Below are positions 1 to 11,941 of a stretch of DNA of 64,000 nt, one piece after another (within the stretch, counting starts at the first letter, position 1; each line of letters begins with the position of its first letter). The DNA comes from Cyclina sinensis (Eukaryota > Mollusca > Bivalvia > Venerida > Veneridae), in contig JAAONU010000011.1 in assembly GCA_012932295.1 (NCBI GenBank), positions 16,018,136 to 16,082,135 on the forward strand, read 5' to 3'. The notes beneath the pieces are model-generated. The model ran no database searches. It had not been told where the DNA came from and saw only the letters and a program-made list of their open reading frames with translations. The position numbers and the translations under genes were made by a program.

Positions 1-53
1 GTTAATGTGCTTTCATGGAGTTATGTAGTAAATTTCATCGCCTATCATTTTAG

Positions 54-3000
54 GGTATGGAGATTCCTCAGGGAGCCCGTCTGAAGATGGTGTTGTGGCA
101 GATGCTCTGTTTGTGTACAGATGGATCAGAAAACACAAAGAAAATACTCCAGTCTTTTTATGGGGACACTCCCTAGGAACAGGGTAGGATATTAACCTTA
201 GTATAACTTTAAGAGGGATTGGATAATAAGTTTTCATTTATGAAGGGCCTTTTGTTTATTTCAAGGTTTTCATCCAACAAAGCATTATTTATTTATGAGT
301 CGTTCATTAAAGATTCGGGTTTCTTTCACAATTTATTATCAATATAGTATATTATAATTTTCTAAATTACTGGTAGAAATTACAATCGTCTGAAACATAA
401 ACACTTGCTCTTTAAAAAATGCATTGCTTTAATGACATAAATGTTTTTTTACTAAACATGATTATGTTTTTGTTCCATATAAAATAGGTTTAGATAAATG
501 CCCTGTTTTAGCTGATATTGTTTGTGGCAATATTTAAAATAGGCTTTAAGAATTAATGACAATCACAGTAATTCAGTTTCCTTGAATATTTTCAGAGTTA
601 CAACAAAACTAGCAAGAATAATTTGTAGAAATGGTTAGTATCTCTTTTTTTAGTTAAGATAGTCAAGTTAAGTTTATACTGTTGTTTGTTCTTTTAATTG
701 TTGCTAAAACACTTTAGTTATTAAGACTTGCACACATTTGCTTTCATTTTCTTTGAGATATATTTTGGCCTCCCTCAAGTCAACTTATTTTACTGAATTT
801 GAATTGATTGGTTTTTGAGGCAAGAGTCCTAAAACATTAAATCTTGAAATGAAATAAAATATTTCTTTGGTAACTCCCACTTGTCATAAATTAAGTTTTG
901 TTTACATCTGTTCTTTCAGATGAAGCGCCTGATGGTGTTTTCCTTGAATCTGGCTTCAACAATATACTAGATGCTGCCACACACCACCCATTGGCCACAG
1001 TAAGTTCATTCTAGCTCTTTGTGAAATACCAGCCATTGACAACAGTGAGTATTTTCTAGCAGATTGCCACACACTAGCCACTGGCCACAGTAAGTTTATT
1101 CTTGCTCTTTGTGACATCACCCATTGGCCACAGTATTTTCTAACTCTTTTCCACATGCAACCCATTGGCCACTTCTTTGTGATACAAACTGTTGGATCAG
1201 CTCTTTTCCACACACCATCTTTTGACCACAGTAAAGTTATTCTACCTCTGTGACACCAGCAGTTGGCCACAGTTAGTATTTTCTAGCTCTTTGTGACACA
1301 CCAGCCATAAGCCACAGTTAGTATTTTCTAGCTCTTTGTGACACACCATCCATTGGTCACAGTTAGTATACTTTTAGCTCTTTTTCACTAACCACCTATT
1401 TGCCACACTAAAAATATTCAAGGTCTTTGCTATACATCAGTCAGTAGCCACAGTTAGTATTTTCTAGTTCTTTGTGACACACCAGTCATTAGCCACAGTT
1501 AGTATTTTATAGCTCTTTGTGACACACCAGCCATTAGCCACAGTTAGTATTTTATAGCTCTTTGTGACACACCAGATTTGGCCACAGTTAGTATTTTCTT
1601 GCTCTTTGTGACACACCAGCCATAACCCACAGTTATTATTTTTAGCTCTTTGTGACACACCAGCCATTAGCCACAGTTAGTATTTTCTAGCTCTTTGTGA
1701 CACACCAGCCATTGGTCACACTAAGTATTTTCTAGCTCTTTGTGACACACCAGCTTTTGGCCACAGTAAGTATTTTCTAGCTCTTTGTGACACACCAGCC
1801 ATTAGTCAGAGTTAGTATTTTATAGCTCTTTGTGACACACCAGCCATTGGCGACAGTTAGTATTTTCTAGCTCTTTGTGACACACCTGCCATTGGCTACA
1901 GTTAGTATTTTCTAGCTCTTTGCAGCACACCAGCCCTTGGCAACAGTTAGTATTTTCTAGCTCTTTGTGATACATCAGTCATTACCCACAGTTAGTATTT
2001 TCTAGCTATTTGTGACATACCAGCCTTTGGTCACAGTTAGTATTTTCTAGCTCTTTGTGACATACCAGCCTTTGGTCACAGTTAGTATTTTCTAGCTATT
2101 TGTGACATACCTGCCATTGGCCACAGTTAGTATTTTCTAGCTCTTTGTGACACACCATCCATTGGCCACAGTGAGTATTTTCTGGCTGATTGCCACCAAA
2201 CACCCATTTGCAAGTTAGTATTTCTTTTAGCTCTTTTTCACTTACTACCTATTTGCCACAGTAAAAATATTCAAGGTCTTTGCTACACATCAGTCAGTAG
2301 CCACAATTAGTATTTTCTAGCTCTTTGCCTCACACCATCCATTGGCCACAGTGAGTGTTTACACATCAGCTATAGACCACAGTAAATATACTCTAGCTTT
2401 TTTGCCACACACCACCCATTGGCCACAGTAAGTGTTTACACATCAGCCATGGGCTGCACTAAATAAACTCTAACTCTTTGCCACATTTCAGCCATTGACC
2501 ACAATATGTATACTCTAGAACATTGCGACATGTCAGCCATTGGCCACAATATGTTTACTCTATACCAAAGGCCACAGTATTTTTCCAGCTATTTGCAGTA
2601 TACCACCCATAGAACATAGTAAGTTGTTCTAGCTGTTTGGCTCACACCAGCCATTGGCAACAGTTAGTATACTCTAGCTCTTTGCCCCACATCACACATT
2701 GACCACAGTAAGAGTATTTAAGCTTTTGGTCACTAAATTGGTGAATTAATAAGCTATACTGCTAGCTTACAAACAAAGAAGTTGAAGTGCTTGATTATAC
2801 TTCTGTTGCATAAATCAATGCTTGGCATTACAGCATGTTTCTCATTGTCTACCTTAGTACATTGTTCATACAGGATGAATACTACATCATTCTATTAATA
2901 TTGTGATGAAAAATCCAGCACTCATTCACCTGTTATGTAACACCACTCCCTGTCCCCAGTAGGTTGTTTCCAGATGTTAAAAAAAGATTGCACTTGTAAA

Positions 3001-6000
3001 AAGGAACTCCAGCCATAATCCTCTCCTTTACCTATGTATGAGTGTTTTCTTAAAGCCACAGTAATTCAAAGTAGGGTTAGCAAAGCAAGAATTTAAAATG
3101 TTAATCATAAAATTTTAACAATCTTTTGAGATAATATAAAGATTTACTCTCTATAATTGTGATTGTATATGGTTTTTTTTTTAATTTCAGCCTTTCAGGT
3201 TTATCCCATGGTTTAATTGGTTGTTTATTGAAACAATCACACACAATGACATACATTTCCAAAGTGATGTTAGGTAAGACATATTTTTCACCCCTTTCTG
3301 GATTTGTATGTAAATAATTTAAAAAAAAGATATATTATTTCAATTTTCTAAAAATTTCTGTCAGATTTAAGTTTGTATCATACAGTTCAGAATGAAAAAG
3401 TCTTAGTTAGATACTTCTTGTACTGTACATTCAGATTTGAGAGGGTGGCATGGAATCCATTGACTTGGTAGAGCCAGAGTTACATGCCTTCTTCATAGTT
3501 ACAGTCATGTCAGTGAAAAGTTTATCTAACCAATGTTCCAGGAAGGACCAGAACTAGACCCCAATCCTCAAATCCACTTTAAATAAACCATGTATACATG
3601 TATTTGTATATTTTGTGAAAGAAAAATAGAGAATTTTGCAATAATTTTTTTTAGCTAAAACAGCAGCAAATACTTTATGTATTTATTTCAGTATATCAGA
3701 GGTTACTCCCCCTTTGTTGATTCTTCATGCTGAAGATGACTATATTGTGCCATACCATCTGGGAGTTAAGGTGTGTTAAAGGATTTAGATCAGTGTTCTG
3801 CATGAATAAAAGGGACATATGATTAACCAGTGATATACTGTATATCTATTTTATTGGTCCTTGCACTACAAAATATGAAATAATGGATAATTTATAGAAT
3901 CTAAGCATTTAGACACTGATGTGTTGAGATGGAATAAGTGGCTCTCTATATAAAGACTAATATTGTTGAATTAAGAAGTATTTAAGTGTTTTTTTTTAAT
4001 ATAGTCATTTATTGCACTTGATATAATAGTATTAAAGCAAAATTAGGTGGTTTTGCTTATAGATGATTTATGTTTTCATTAATTTTACATAAGCATAAAG
4101 GTAAATTGTATTAATTGGGGATTTAATTTCGGACTTTTTCCTTGTATAAGACTTCAGTGATCCATGTGTTTACTGTAACCAGTTTTCTCTTAAGCTGAGG
4201 TCTTACTGTAGAAAATCATTGCTGTGGGGAGAAATATGAAAGTCTGTTTTGCAAAAGGGTACTTAAAGATTGTATGAGTAGGAGTCATGCATTTTACTAT
4301 CTTCCACTGTAACATATAGTTTTAGCTGCTTTCTGAAAGAACGAAGCATCTTTTTTTCATCCTAATTCTGTAACTTATATTTCTTAGATTTTGCATATTT
4401 TTTCATGATAGTTATATGAAGCAGCTGTGAAAACCCGTCCAGAGAGTTTTGGAGCTGCAGAGTTTGTGCCATTCAATGCAAGCCATGGATATGGACATAA
4501 ATTGATCTTTATGGCACCAGAGTTACCAAACATTATCAGGTATGTTCTTTTGTACCACTTGGCCACTTCATATTTGGGCTGGTTGTGAAGATGGCTGGTC
4601 TTTAGGTTTTTGCTACTATTGCTATCTTTATTTCACAAGTCACATTCTTATCAAGGTTGTTTGTCTTTTGCATGCATAGATTTGAAATAACAGAAGGTCC
4701 ATTTGAGAAGTGAGCATGATTTACCTTATTAAATGCTTTACAGAGTTTGTTTTTATGCCCCCGAAGGGAGGCATATAGTTTTTGAACTGTCCGTCAGTCT
4801 GTCCGTCCGTCAGTCCGTCTGAAAACTTTAACATTGGCAATAACTTTCTTATTAGTAAATGGATTTACTTCATACTTGGACACAACACCCCTTTGGACAA
4901 GACCTTTCCACTGACCTATATTTATTTGACCTTGACCCCTGAATGACCTTTACCTTGAAGATCCCATTGTCCAAAAACTTTAACATTGGCAATAACTTCT
5001 TTATTAGTAAGTGGATTTACTTCATACTTGGACACAGCACCCCTTTGGACAAGACCTTCCCACTGACCTGTATTTGTTTGACCTTGACCCCTGAATGACC
5101 TTTACCTTGAATATCCAATTGTCCAAAAACTTCAACATTGCCCATAACTTCCTTGTTAGTAAGTGGATTTACTTCATACTTGGACACAAAACCCCTTTGG
5201 ACAAGACCTTCCCACTGACCTTTAATTATTTGACCTTGACCCCTGAATATCCAATTGTCCAAAAACTAATATTTGGCCATAACTTCCAAATTGGTAAGTG
5301 GATACACTTCATACTTAAACACGACACCCCTTTGGACAAGGCCTTCCCACTGACCTATATTTGTTTGACCTTGACCCCTGAATGACCTTCACCTTGAAGA
5401 TCCAATTGTCCAAAAACTTTAACATTGCCCATAACTTCCTTATAAGTAAATGGAATTACTTCATACTTGGACACAACCCCCTTTGGATAAGACCTTCCCA
5501 CTGACCTAGATTTATTTGACCTTGACCACTGAATGACTGGTTCTCAGTTCAAAGGTCAAAGCACCACATTCGGGGGCATTGTCATCTTACAGTGACAGTT
5601 CTTGTTTAACCTTGTTTCAAACATGTATTAATGCATTTGTTTCAATATTTAGGTTACCAAAAGATAGTTACTAAGTATTGAATAAGAAAAAACAAATGTA
5701 TGGACAAACAGTTGTCTGTCTTAACAGTAGTTTTTATACAGATAGCTTCATAAAACCAGGTATTATGTCCAGACATTTAGTAAAGTGATATCATATATGG
5801 CTGACTGCCTGCTGCCATCAAATATCGGTCTGAATAGCATCATGTTTCATGTTGAAGGCTTTGTAGGTGTTATGTTTAAGAAATTATTTTTAGATTTGAA
5901 CAAACTGAATTACATGCATAATGAGAAGTTAGTGGCGTTTCTTAATCATATCAAAATCAGCTGTTACATGTTCAAGTTCTCATTTTTTTTGCTGAAGAAG

Positions 6001-6066
6001 GAAAAAAGAACATCTGTTTTATTTTCCAGGAAATTCATCCAGCGATGCTTAGAAGACAAAAAGTGA
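54..6066 (+). CDS. ABHD12: ABHD12-like lysophosphatidylserine lipase, 3' seven coding exons (5' part outside window)
   Basis: Alpha/beta-hydrolase of the ABHD12 family; known members are membrane serine hydrolases that cleave lysophosphatidylserine and related lysolipids. Coding exons read from splice sites and frame: 54-183, 596-633, 920-999, 3191-3273, 3692-3770, 4412-4539 and 6030-6066 (stop TGA). Each junction has AG/GT and the phases join without a break, giving 190 residues. The nucleophile elbow WGHSLGTG is in the first exon, the acid in LLILHAEDD (fifth), and the catalytic His in HGYGHK (sixth), 25 residues from the C-terminus, matching vertebrate ABHD12 spacing. Family blocks SPSEDG, FVPF and PELP are also present. 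The 38-nt exon 596-633 is needed to keep frame. N-terminal exons, including the expected membrane anchor, lie upstream of the window. ABHD12B is the alternative assignment. The third intron carries a 45-bp minisatellite, the sixth a Pearl-like element. Confidence 0.93.
1000..2720 (+). repeat. 45-bp minisatellite derived from an ABHD12 exon-intron boundary
   Basis: About 38 units of 45 bp fill the intron right after exon 920-999. A unit holds about 18 intron-like bases (gttagtattttctagctc) followed by a 27-base stretch matching the 3' end of the exon (…cacaccacccattggccaca). The array therefore starts inside the exon and repeats the donor region; units read CACAGTTAGT or CACAGTAAGT at the junction. 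Units in the middle (about 1440-2160) are most alike; those at the ends have diverged. Because 45 is a multiple of 3, long open frames appear on the opposite strand, but they are artefacts. Confidence 0.93.
4755..5579. mobile_element. Pearl-like element with inverted ends ATGCCCCCGAA and tandem core
   Basis: Lies in the last ABHD12 intron. The ends are an 11-bp inverted repeat (ATGCCCCCGAA at 4755, TTCGGGGGCAT ending at 5579). Next to the left end is a GTCCGTC-rich stretch, then about five units of 135-150 bp, each with 'aactttaacattggc', 'ggatttacttcatacttgg', 'acccctttggacaag' and 'tgaccttgacccctgaatga'. This plan, a short unique flank with core tandem repeats, matches Pearl elements described in bivalves. 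It encodes no protein. Confidence 0.75.
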
Positions 6067-9000
6067 TCTTACCGTGATAATTCAAATCTTTGCTCAGGAA
6101 ATGTTTTGATAAATCCTTTTACATAGAATAGGTATTTTAGTGTAAATCCTTAAACTGTGATTCCTAAGATATTTTTGTCATTAAATTAGGTGATGAAATG
6201 AGATGAAAGATGTGAGTTTAACCTGTGATGTTAAAATAGATTTTTTTCAATATGAAAAATTTATCTGCAACTATGTTTCTATGATGAGAATTCATAAATA
6301 TCTTTTAAAATGACATCAGGAGAGTAAAAGAAATGATAATTTTAACAGCCTAAATGCATCCATAGGAGGTAATTATTTTAGGGAGTGTAATTAATACTTT
6401 CAGTATGATGTAAACAAATTATGGTGTCTTGTAAATGAAATGGAAACGGTTTTAAGCATTTCTGATATAATGCCTCTGGTTCATTCACTCATTAAAGATT
6501 ATGTGTATTTTATCATTATTTTTATTCACAATTTCTCTGTGATATACAATATATTTCAAATGTTTTTAATCAACATTTAAGCCATTTTTACTGTATGTTT
6601 ATACTTCCCCTTTTCAAAAACAAAACAAGTTTTAACTTTTAGTTTAATGTATTGCTGAACTGTGATGTAGAAATTCAAGTTTTATGTAAAATCAAATGAT
6701 AAGATTTTATATCATTGTTTTAAAACTGTACTGTGATTAACTAAATGTCTTTTTTATCTCAGTTAAAGAATAAATAAGAATTGTAAATAGGTTATAGAGC
6801 CGTGAGTTAAAAGTATTGATATTACCCAAGTTTTTAAAAGTTGACATTGATGCATTTATAACAAAAAAATATGAATTTCTGTTCATAAGAAAGCTTAAAA
6901 TCATTTCCATGTCATTTATTGCAGTGTAACACTTAAACATAACATTGCATAGAACACTACATGTATGAAGTTTTCCTAGGTAACAGACACCTGTTGCTGT
7001 AAATAATTTAATTGCTGAAATATCTTTATAGTCATAAAATGATTTTTAGCAGACTTTCAAATTAAATATTTAAATTAGTTTGAAAAAAGTTATTAAAGTA
7101 AAATAAGTTTTGAACAGCTAAGTCATTTGATACTGAATGGTTGCATAGATATGGCTAATTACCATTCTGTGCTTTTGTGGTAATCATGAGTCTGTGATTG
7201 CAGTGTTTTAGGATAATGCACTGTTGGTATTCACTTCAGTGTTGTAGTGTTGCACAATTATAGCTTGTCACATAGAAGAAGACTGTATGTTTTGTATATG
7301 CAACATTGATATTTTGTATATCCAAATACTGTCATGTATTAGACTAATTTTGTATCAGGTAGGTAGCTTTTATTTACACAATGCCTCCTAATGCTGTTAA
7401 ATTGTCTCATAGAAAACGGCTTGTCTGTTATGAAGAAGCATTAGTTATATATGGAGAAAGGACACGACAGTGATATATTAGTATTTCTGGCATAAATGCT
7501 GCCACATTTTGTACCCGTTTTTAGAGCACAGTGAAAAAAAAGATTATCTTTCTATGAAAATACACTTGAAATCCAAGTCTTTTTTTCTTACCAAAGCAGA
7601 ACATTGAAATTTTATTTTTGTGAGATTATTTACTTGTCTTAACTTATAAGTAATTTTTTTTAGAAATTATTTTTATAGAATGATATTTTTATGCTTGAAG
7701 CTAGGAAGAGGGAAAGCTATGCATAAGAAATGTGTGTGGCTCCCCTACATGTTCTGGTTAGTGTACACAAAGCTTTGATCCAGTATCAGTCACTTTAAAA
7801 CCAAGCTTTACTGAACAATGCACTATTTTTGCTTGTCTGTTTGATTGATGTCAAATCTATTTAGCCTTTAGTAGCCCTTTGTTGTTCTAGTCTTTTCAAT
7901 ATGATTTCATTCCATTTATCACACACTTGTTATAGCTTATTATATACTTGTAATAGCTGACATTTTCTTATGTGTTTCAGCTTCAGTATAATTACTTGTA
8001 TGCTTTTTTAAGCAGTGATTAGGCATTAATTGTTTTAATTTCATTTAGAACTGTGTTTATCTTTATAAATTCATTGTCCAGTAAGATTTTATACCTATGT
8101 TGACATATTTGTTCTGAGGTAGATGAACATTTTGAAATCTTGTCAGAGATATATTAGATAAAGCAATTAAGTTTTATCTCAAACAATTTTGACAACAACA
8201 TTCATATGTTCCTGTTATAATAATTTTTTTTTCAAGTACTACTTATAACTGAGTCCAATAGATTCATTAGCATTTTGAGTATTTGGATAAATCAATCAGA
8301 AATTCATTATGACTAGGTGAATGATTAATTTCAGATTTTAGTTATCTATAAGACTACCTGCTTAGTGTTGATAGATACATTAAAGGTTTGGTTCTAGTGA
8401 ATATGTCATATGTATGACAACAATACAGAATTTCGGTGAATATGTTTATTAAAATATTAGTGAATATGTTTATTAAATATCAGTGAATATGTTTATTAAA
8501 ATGGAACATCAGGGAATATCAGTAAATATATAATATATGCCATGACACCATCAAATATAAATGAATTAGTCATATATAATAGAACACAGGGGGAAAAGTA
8601 AAAGATGGCATATCTTTATTTTTTTGTAGACAGAATTCATGTTGTTTTTTTTAAGTCTTTATATTAATTTCATCTGTAAAATTTAGTTTTAATTGACTTA
8701 ATGTCTCTAGGAATGTCAGTTTCACTGGAAAGTCTCGATGCACACTTCCAATGTTAGGCCTTATTCATATTTATTTAAAAATATTTAAACATATTCAATG
8801 AAACATTCAGTGTCAAAGATAACGCACTTTATATTATTTACAAGCATTTATAACCGATGATTACGCTATTTAGTTTGAAGCCTTATGTTTGGAAATGTTG
8901 TATATAGTATTGTTAAGCACCCTGTATTATAATTCATACTCCTGACTACTACATTATAAAATTCACCCATGACCTATCCATTCATATACAACAGAAATGA

Positions 9001-9870
9001 GCATTAATATATAATTTGAATAGCATTTATCATATAAGTATGAATATGCTATATTTCAATGTATCATTTTGTCTAAGTTAATGTTTCTTTCAAGAACACT
9101 AGATTTATTTTCTGGAATATGTAGTTAGTGTAAAGTCCCTTTGAAGATGGATTGCATTCGCAATATGTCATCATATCAGAATCTTCCACTGTCTTAAGTC
9201 ATTTAGTTTTATTGTTTATAACTTTTTTTTTTTGGAGTAGATTATTCACTATTGCTCATAATTCCTTTTGTATATTTCTGTATTATTTGTAGGATTGTGT
9301 TTTATTTGTAAGTTTCTGTTTAGTTTGTGTAATTCAGTGATATACAGGTGTAGTTAAAGAATGATATTAGTGATATTGTTATTTAGTGTAAGTGATTATC
9401 TTGTGTAGCTTGACTATTGTGAGAATGACAAACCTGTCTTGTTAGACTCGTTTCTCGACTCTAGTTTAGGTAAACATTATGCATTTTTAGTATAGTTGTT
9501 TTAATACATGTTGGGTGATTGGTTTATTCTTTATTCTTTGATCTGTTCTGCATTATAATTGTCCAACATACAGTTGCAAAATGTTCAGCAGAGTTCATAA
9601 TTAAGTGACTTACAATGAAATTTACGCAGAGCTGTTACTTGTACTCTAAAATAGTGAAAAAAAGTCAGTTCTTAAGTTTTGTTTTATCAGAATAGATGTA
9701 AATTTAGATTACAAGTGAAATTTCATTTGTAATTGAATTTTCAGTTTACTTAAAAGGAAACTTGAATAATAATTACCAAATTTAATATGTTCTTAAATTG
9801 ACTTGAGCATCTTCTGTACTGTTTTTGCACCATTGAAGGCTTTTATTATGGTTTAGTTTGGTTTGCTGTT
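6067..9870. other. AT-rich region downstream of ABHD12, no gene seen
   Basis: No convincing coding exon on either strand. The first part is presumably the ABHD12 3' UTR, but several AATAAA-type signals occur (for example near 6768) and none can be chosen from sequence alone. A short tandem repeat with 'gtgaatatgtttattaaa' (about 27 bp, roughly four copies) lies at 8394-8520. Confidence 0.5.
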
Positions 9871-9884
9871 TTTGTATGCTCAGT

Positions 9885-10240
9885 TTATTAGTCCCACACA
9901 GGTGACTACACTGGAGGGGACAAAAGGTTTACCTGCCCCCATCTGTCTGAATGTCTGGTTGTCTGGAAATCTTGATCCCTCGATAACTTAAAAACTGAAT
10001 AAGTTAAGTTGATGAAACTTGGTTTATGATTAGATTAAGCAAGTCACTCTTTTTTGTTATCTTGGATCAGTATTGTGGTTGCTATGGTAAAGGAAAAGTC
10101 AAAATTTTGCTTAAACAGATGGATCTTTTGATAACTCAAAAAGTATATGATATTGAATTCCTGAATGTAATTTTGGTATTTAATTTTCAAAGCTTAGCCG
10201 CAAGGGGAAACATATGTTGCGAGCAACACCAGTGACTTGT
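9885..10240. repeat. Probable dispersed bivalve repeat
   Basis: The stretch beginning 'ttagtcccacacaggtgac' and continuing with 'ctgtctgaatgtctggttg' and 'ccctcgataacttaaaaac' has the style of interspersed repeats common in molluscan introns. I see no terminal repeats or protein. Identified by style only. Confidence 0.35.
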
Positions 10241-10389
10241 CTTTTTTGTGTCTGTCTTTTTTAATAAAATGTTATCTTTTAAATATAATTCAATTCTTAG
10301 TTGTTATTTTGTTATCAGAAGATAAAATTAAACAGCTTGTAACAAAAGAGGACTCCAGATAGGTATGAACATGTGTACAACTTAAAGGA

Positions 10390-10730
10390 AATTGGTATGA
10401 GGTCAAGTGTTTTATGAATGCTGAAAAATAGATTTTGGAATGAGGTCCGGTGTTATATGAATGCTGAACAGGTTTTGGTATAAGATGAAGTGTTTTATGA
10501 ATGCTGAACAGATTTTGGTATCAGATGAAGTGTTTTATGAATGCTGAACAGATTTTGGTATAAGATGAAGTGTTTTATGAATGCTGATCAGATTTTGGTA
10601 TAAGATGAAGTTTTTTATGAATGCTGAACAGATTTTGGTATAGATAAAGTGTTTTATGAATGCTGAACAGATTTTGGTATAGATAAAGTGTTTTATGAAT
10701 GCTGAACAGATTTTGGTATAAGATCAAGTA
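10390..10730. repeat. 40-bp minisatellite, about 8.5 copies
   Basis: The unit 'atgctgaacagattttggta' plus 'taagatgaagtgttttatga' repeats with an exact 40-bp period through most of the array. Two later copies lack one base (tagataaagt) and edge copies are diverged (ggtcaagtg, ggtccggtg). Confidence 0.93.
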
Positions 10731-11269
10731 TATGTTTTGTTTCTATTTTGTATCTATTATTACTGTATTACTCTTTTAGATATTGTTGGTTGCTTCTTTT
10801 ATATTTGACTTCAAGAAAAAATATGTTTCTTTGAATGAAAAGGGATATTATCATTCAATAAAAATATTCATGCTTACGTGTGTACATTTGTATGTCCATA
10901 CTGCCTTTCATATCAAAGATAATATTGATTTGTTTTGATCATTATCCCCTGCTTCACAGATGAAAGTGGGAGCCTATATGAGTCGGGCTTATTGTCTTGT
11001 CCCGTCCTTTAAATGAATAGTTAAAAGACAACTGTTTTAAACGTGTGAGCAGATTTCGTGATTCTGAGGTCAAGATTTGTTCATGGTCATTAAAATTTAA
11101 ATGAGTTAGTTATTCCATACTTATTAAAAGCATTTATTTAAATTTATTAGGAGGAGGAGGAGTGGTGGTCGGAGGTTGCTGGTACGAATACCACCAGAGG
11201 TGAGAGTCTTCAGTGACATTCCACAGTTGTCACTTTTGGCGCAGCTACTGGTATGAACCCAGGAAGCAG

Positions 11270-11345
11270 TTGCAAGAACTTGCCTGCCTAGTATAGTCAA
11301 TATTGACTGTTGGCAGTAATAAGTTGAACTTGAATACTTACCGTG
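11270..11345. mobile_element. 3' tail fragment of a non-LTR retrotransposon
   Basis: Nearly the same sequence as the end of the LINE remnant at 51910-51962: both have 'gcctgcctagtatagtca', 'tgact.ttggcagtaataag' and 'ttgaa'. TAGTCA and TGACT can pair as a small hairpin. The stretch 11150-11270 upstream may belong to the same insertion, but I do not recognise protein in it. Confidence 0.5.
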
Positions 11346-11506
11346 AAGAAAATGAAGCTTAAGTGCATGCAACAATTGCAGCTCAACAACAAAGATCAAA
11401 CTGAGTTCAAACGTTTTAACTTTGAACATATGTAAGCCTGATATAATATACAACCAAGTACACTTCATGGAAAATATTCCTGTCCGACCTGTAGTTGAGT
11501 TAGATG

Positions 11507-11941
11507 TTAAAGGGGCTATGCTACAGATGACAAAAAAAGAAGGTTTTCTTGTATTATAAATTTCTTGTAATATTTATGACTAATGCTTAAAAAATAACTT
11601 ACTGACAAAAAATAAGTCAAATAATTACATTATAAATTGATTTTTTTCCCTTTCAAAGTGCTATACCGTAACGTGACGGTATAACTATATCGTATAAGAT
11701 TTAAAGTAAATATCTGTAATATCATAATTATGTGGCAATGGTGGTGATAATAAAAGCGTTGGAAATATTTTGTTAACATGGGTCCAGAGTTCAAATCAGG
11801 CTGGAGCAAAAATATTTTTTTTATTCTATTTTGACTTATAATCAGTTTTGAAGTAAAATATTATGTTGTTATAATCTCACGGCATCTATATATATAATTT
11901 ATGAAAAAAAATATGTCAAATCTGGAGTACAGCCTCTTTAA
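11507..11941. mobile_element. TTAA-flanked MITE with embedded tRNA-like segment
   Basis: 435 bp between TTAA at 11507-11510 and TTAA at 11938-11941. Inside, the ends are imperfect inverted repeats of about 24 bp: AAGGGGCTATGCTACAGATG on the left against AAGAGGCTGTACTCCAGATT read from the right. A hairpin lies at 11664-11682 (taccgt…acggta), then a tRNA-like segment at about 11731-11805 with A-box-like TGGCAATGGTGG and B-box-like GAGTTCAAATC. TTAA at both ends is the target-site signature of piggyBac elements. There is no transposase. The layout matches the elements at 54925 and 60231. Confidence 0.8.

Noticed and set aside
956..1667. Two - strand open frames over the 45-bp array (104 and 67 codons, repeating TVANGWCVTK)
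   Set aside because: They exist only because the unit length is a multiple of three and lies antisense to ABHD12; no start context or family.
5017..5385. Open frames on both strands in the Pearl-like element
   Set aside because: They follow the tandem core; no known protein, and other copies of the repeat are closed.
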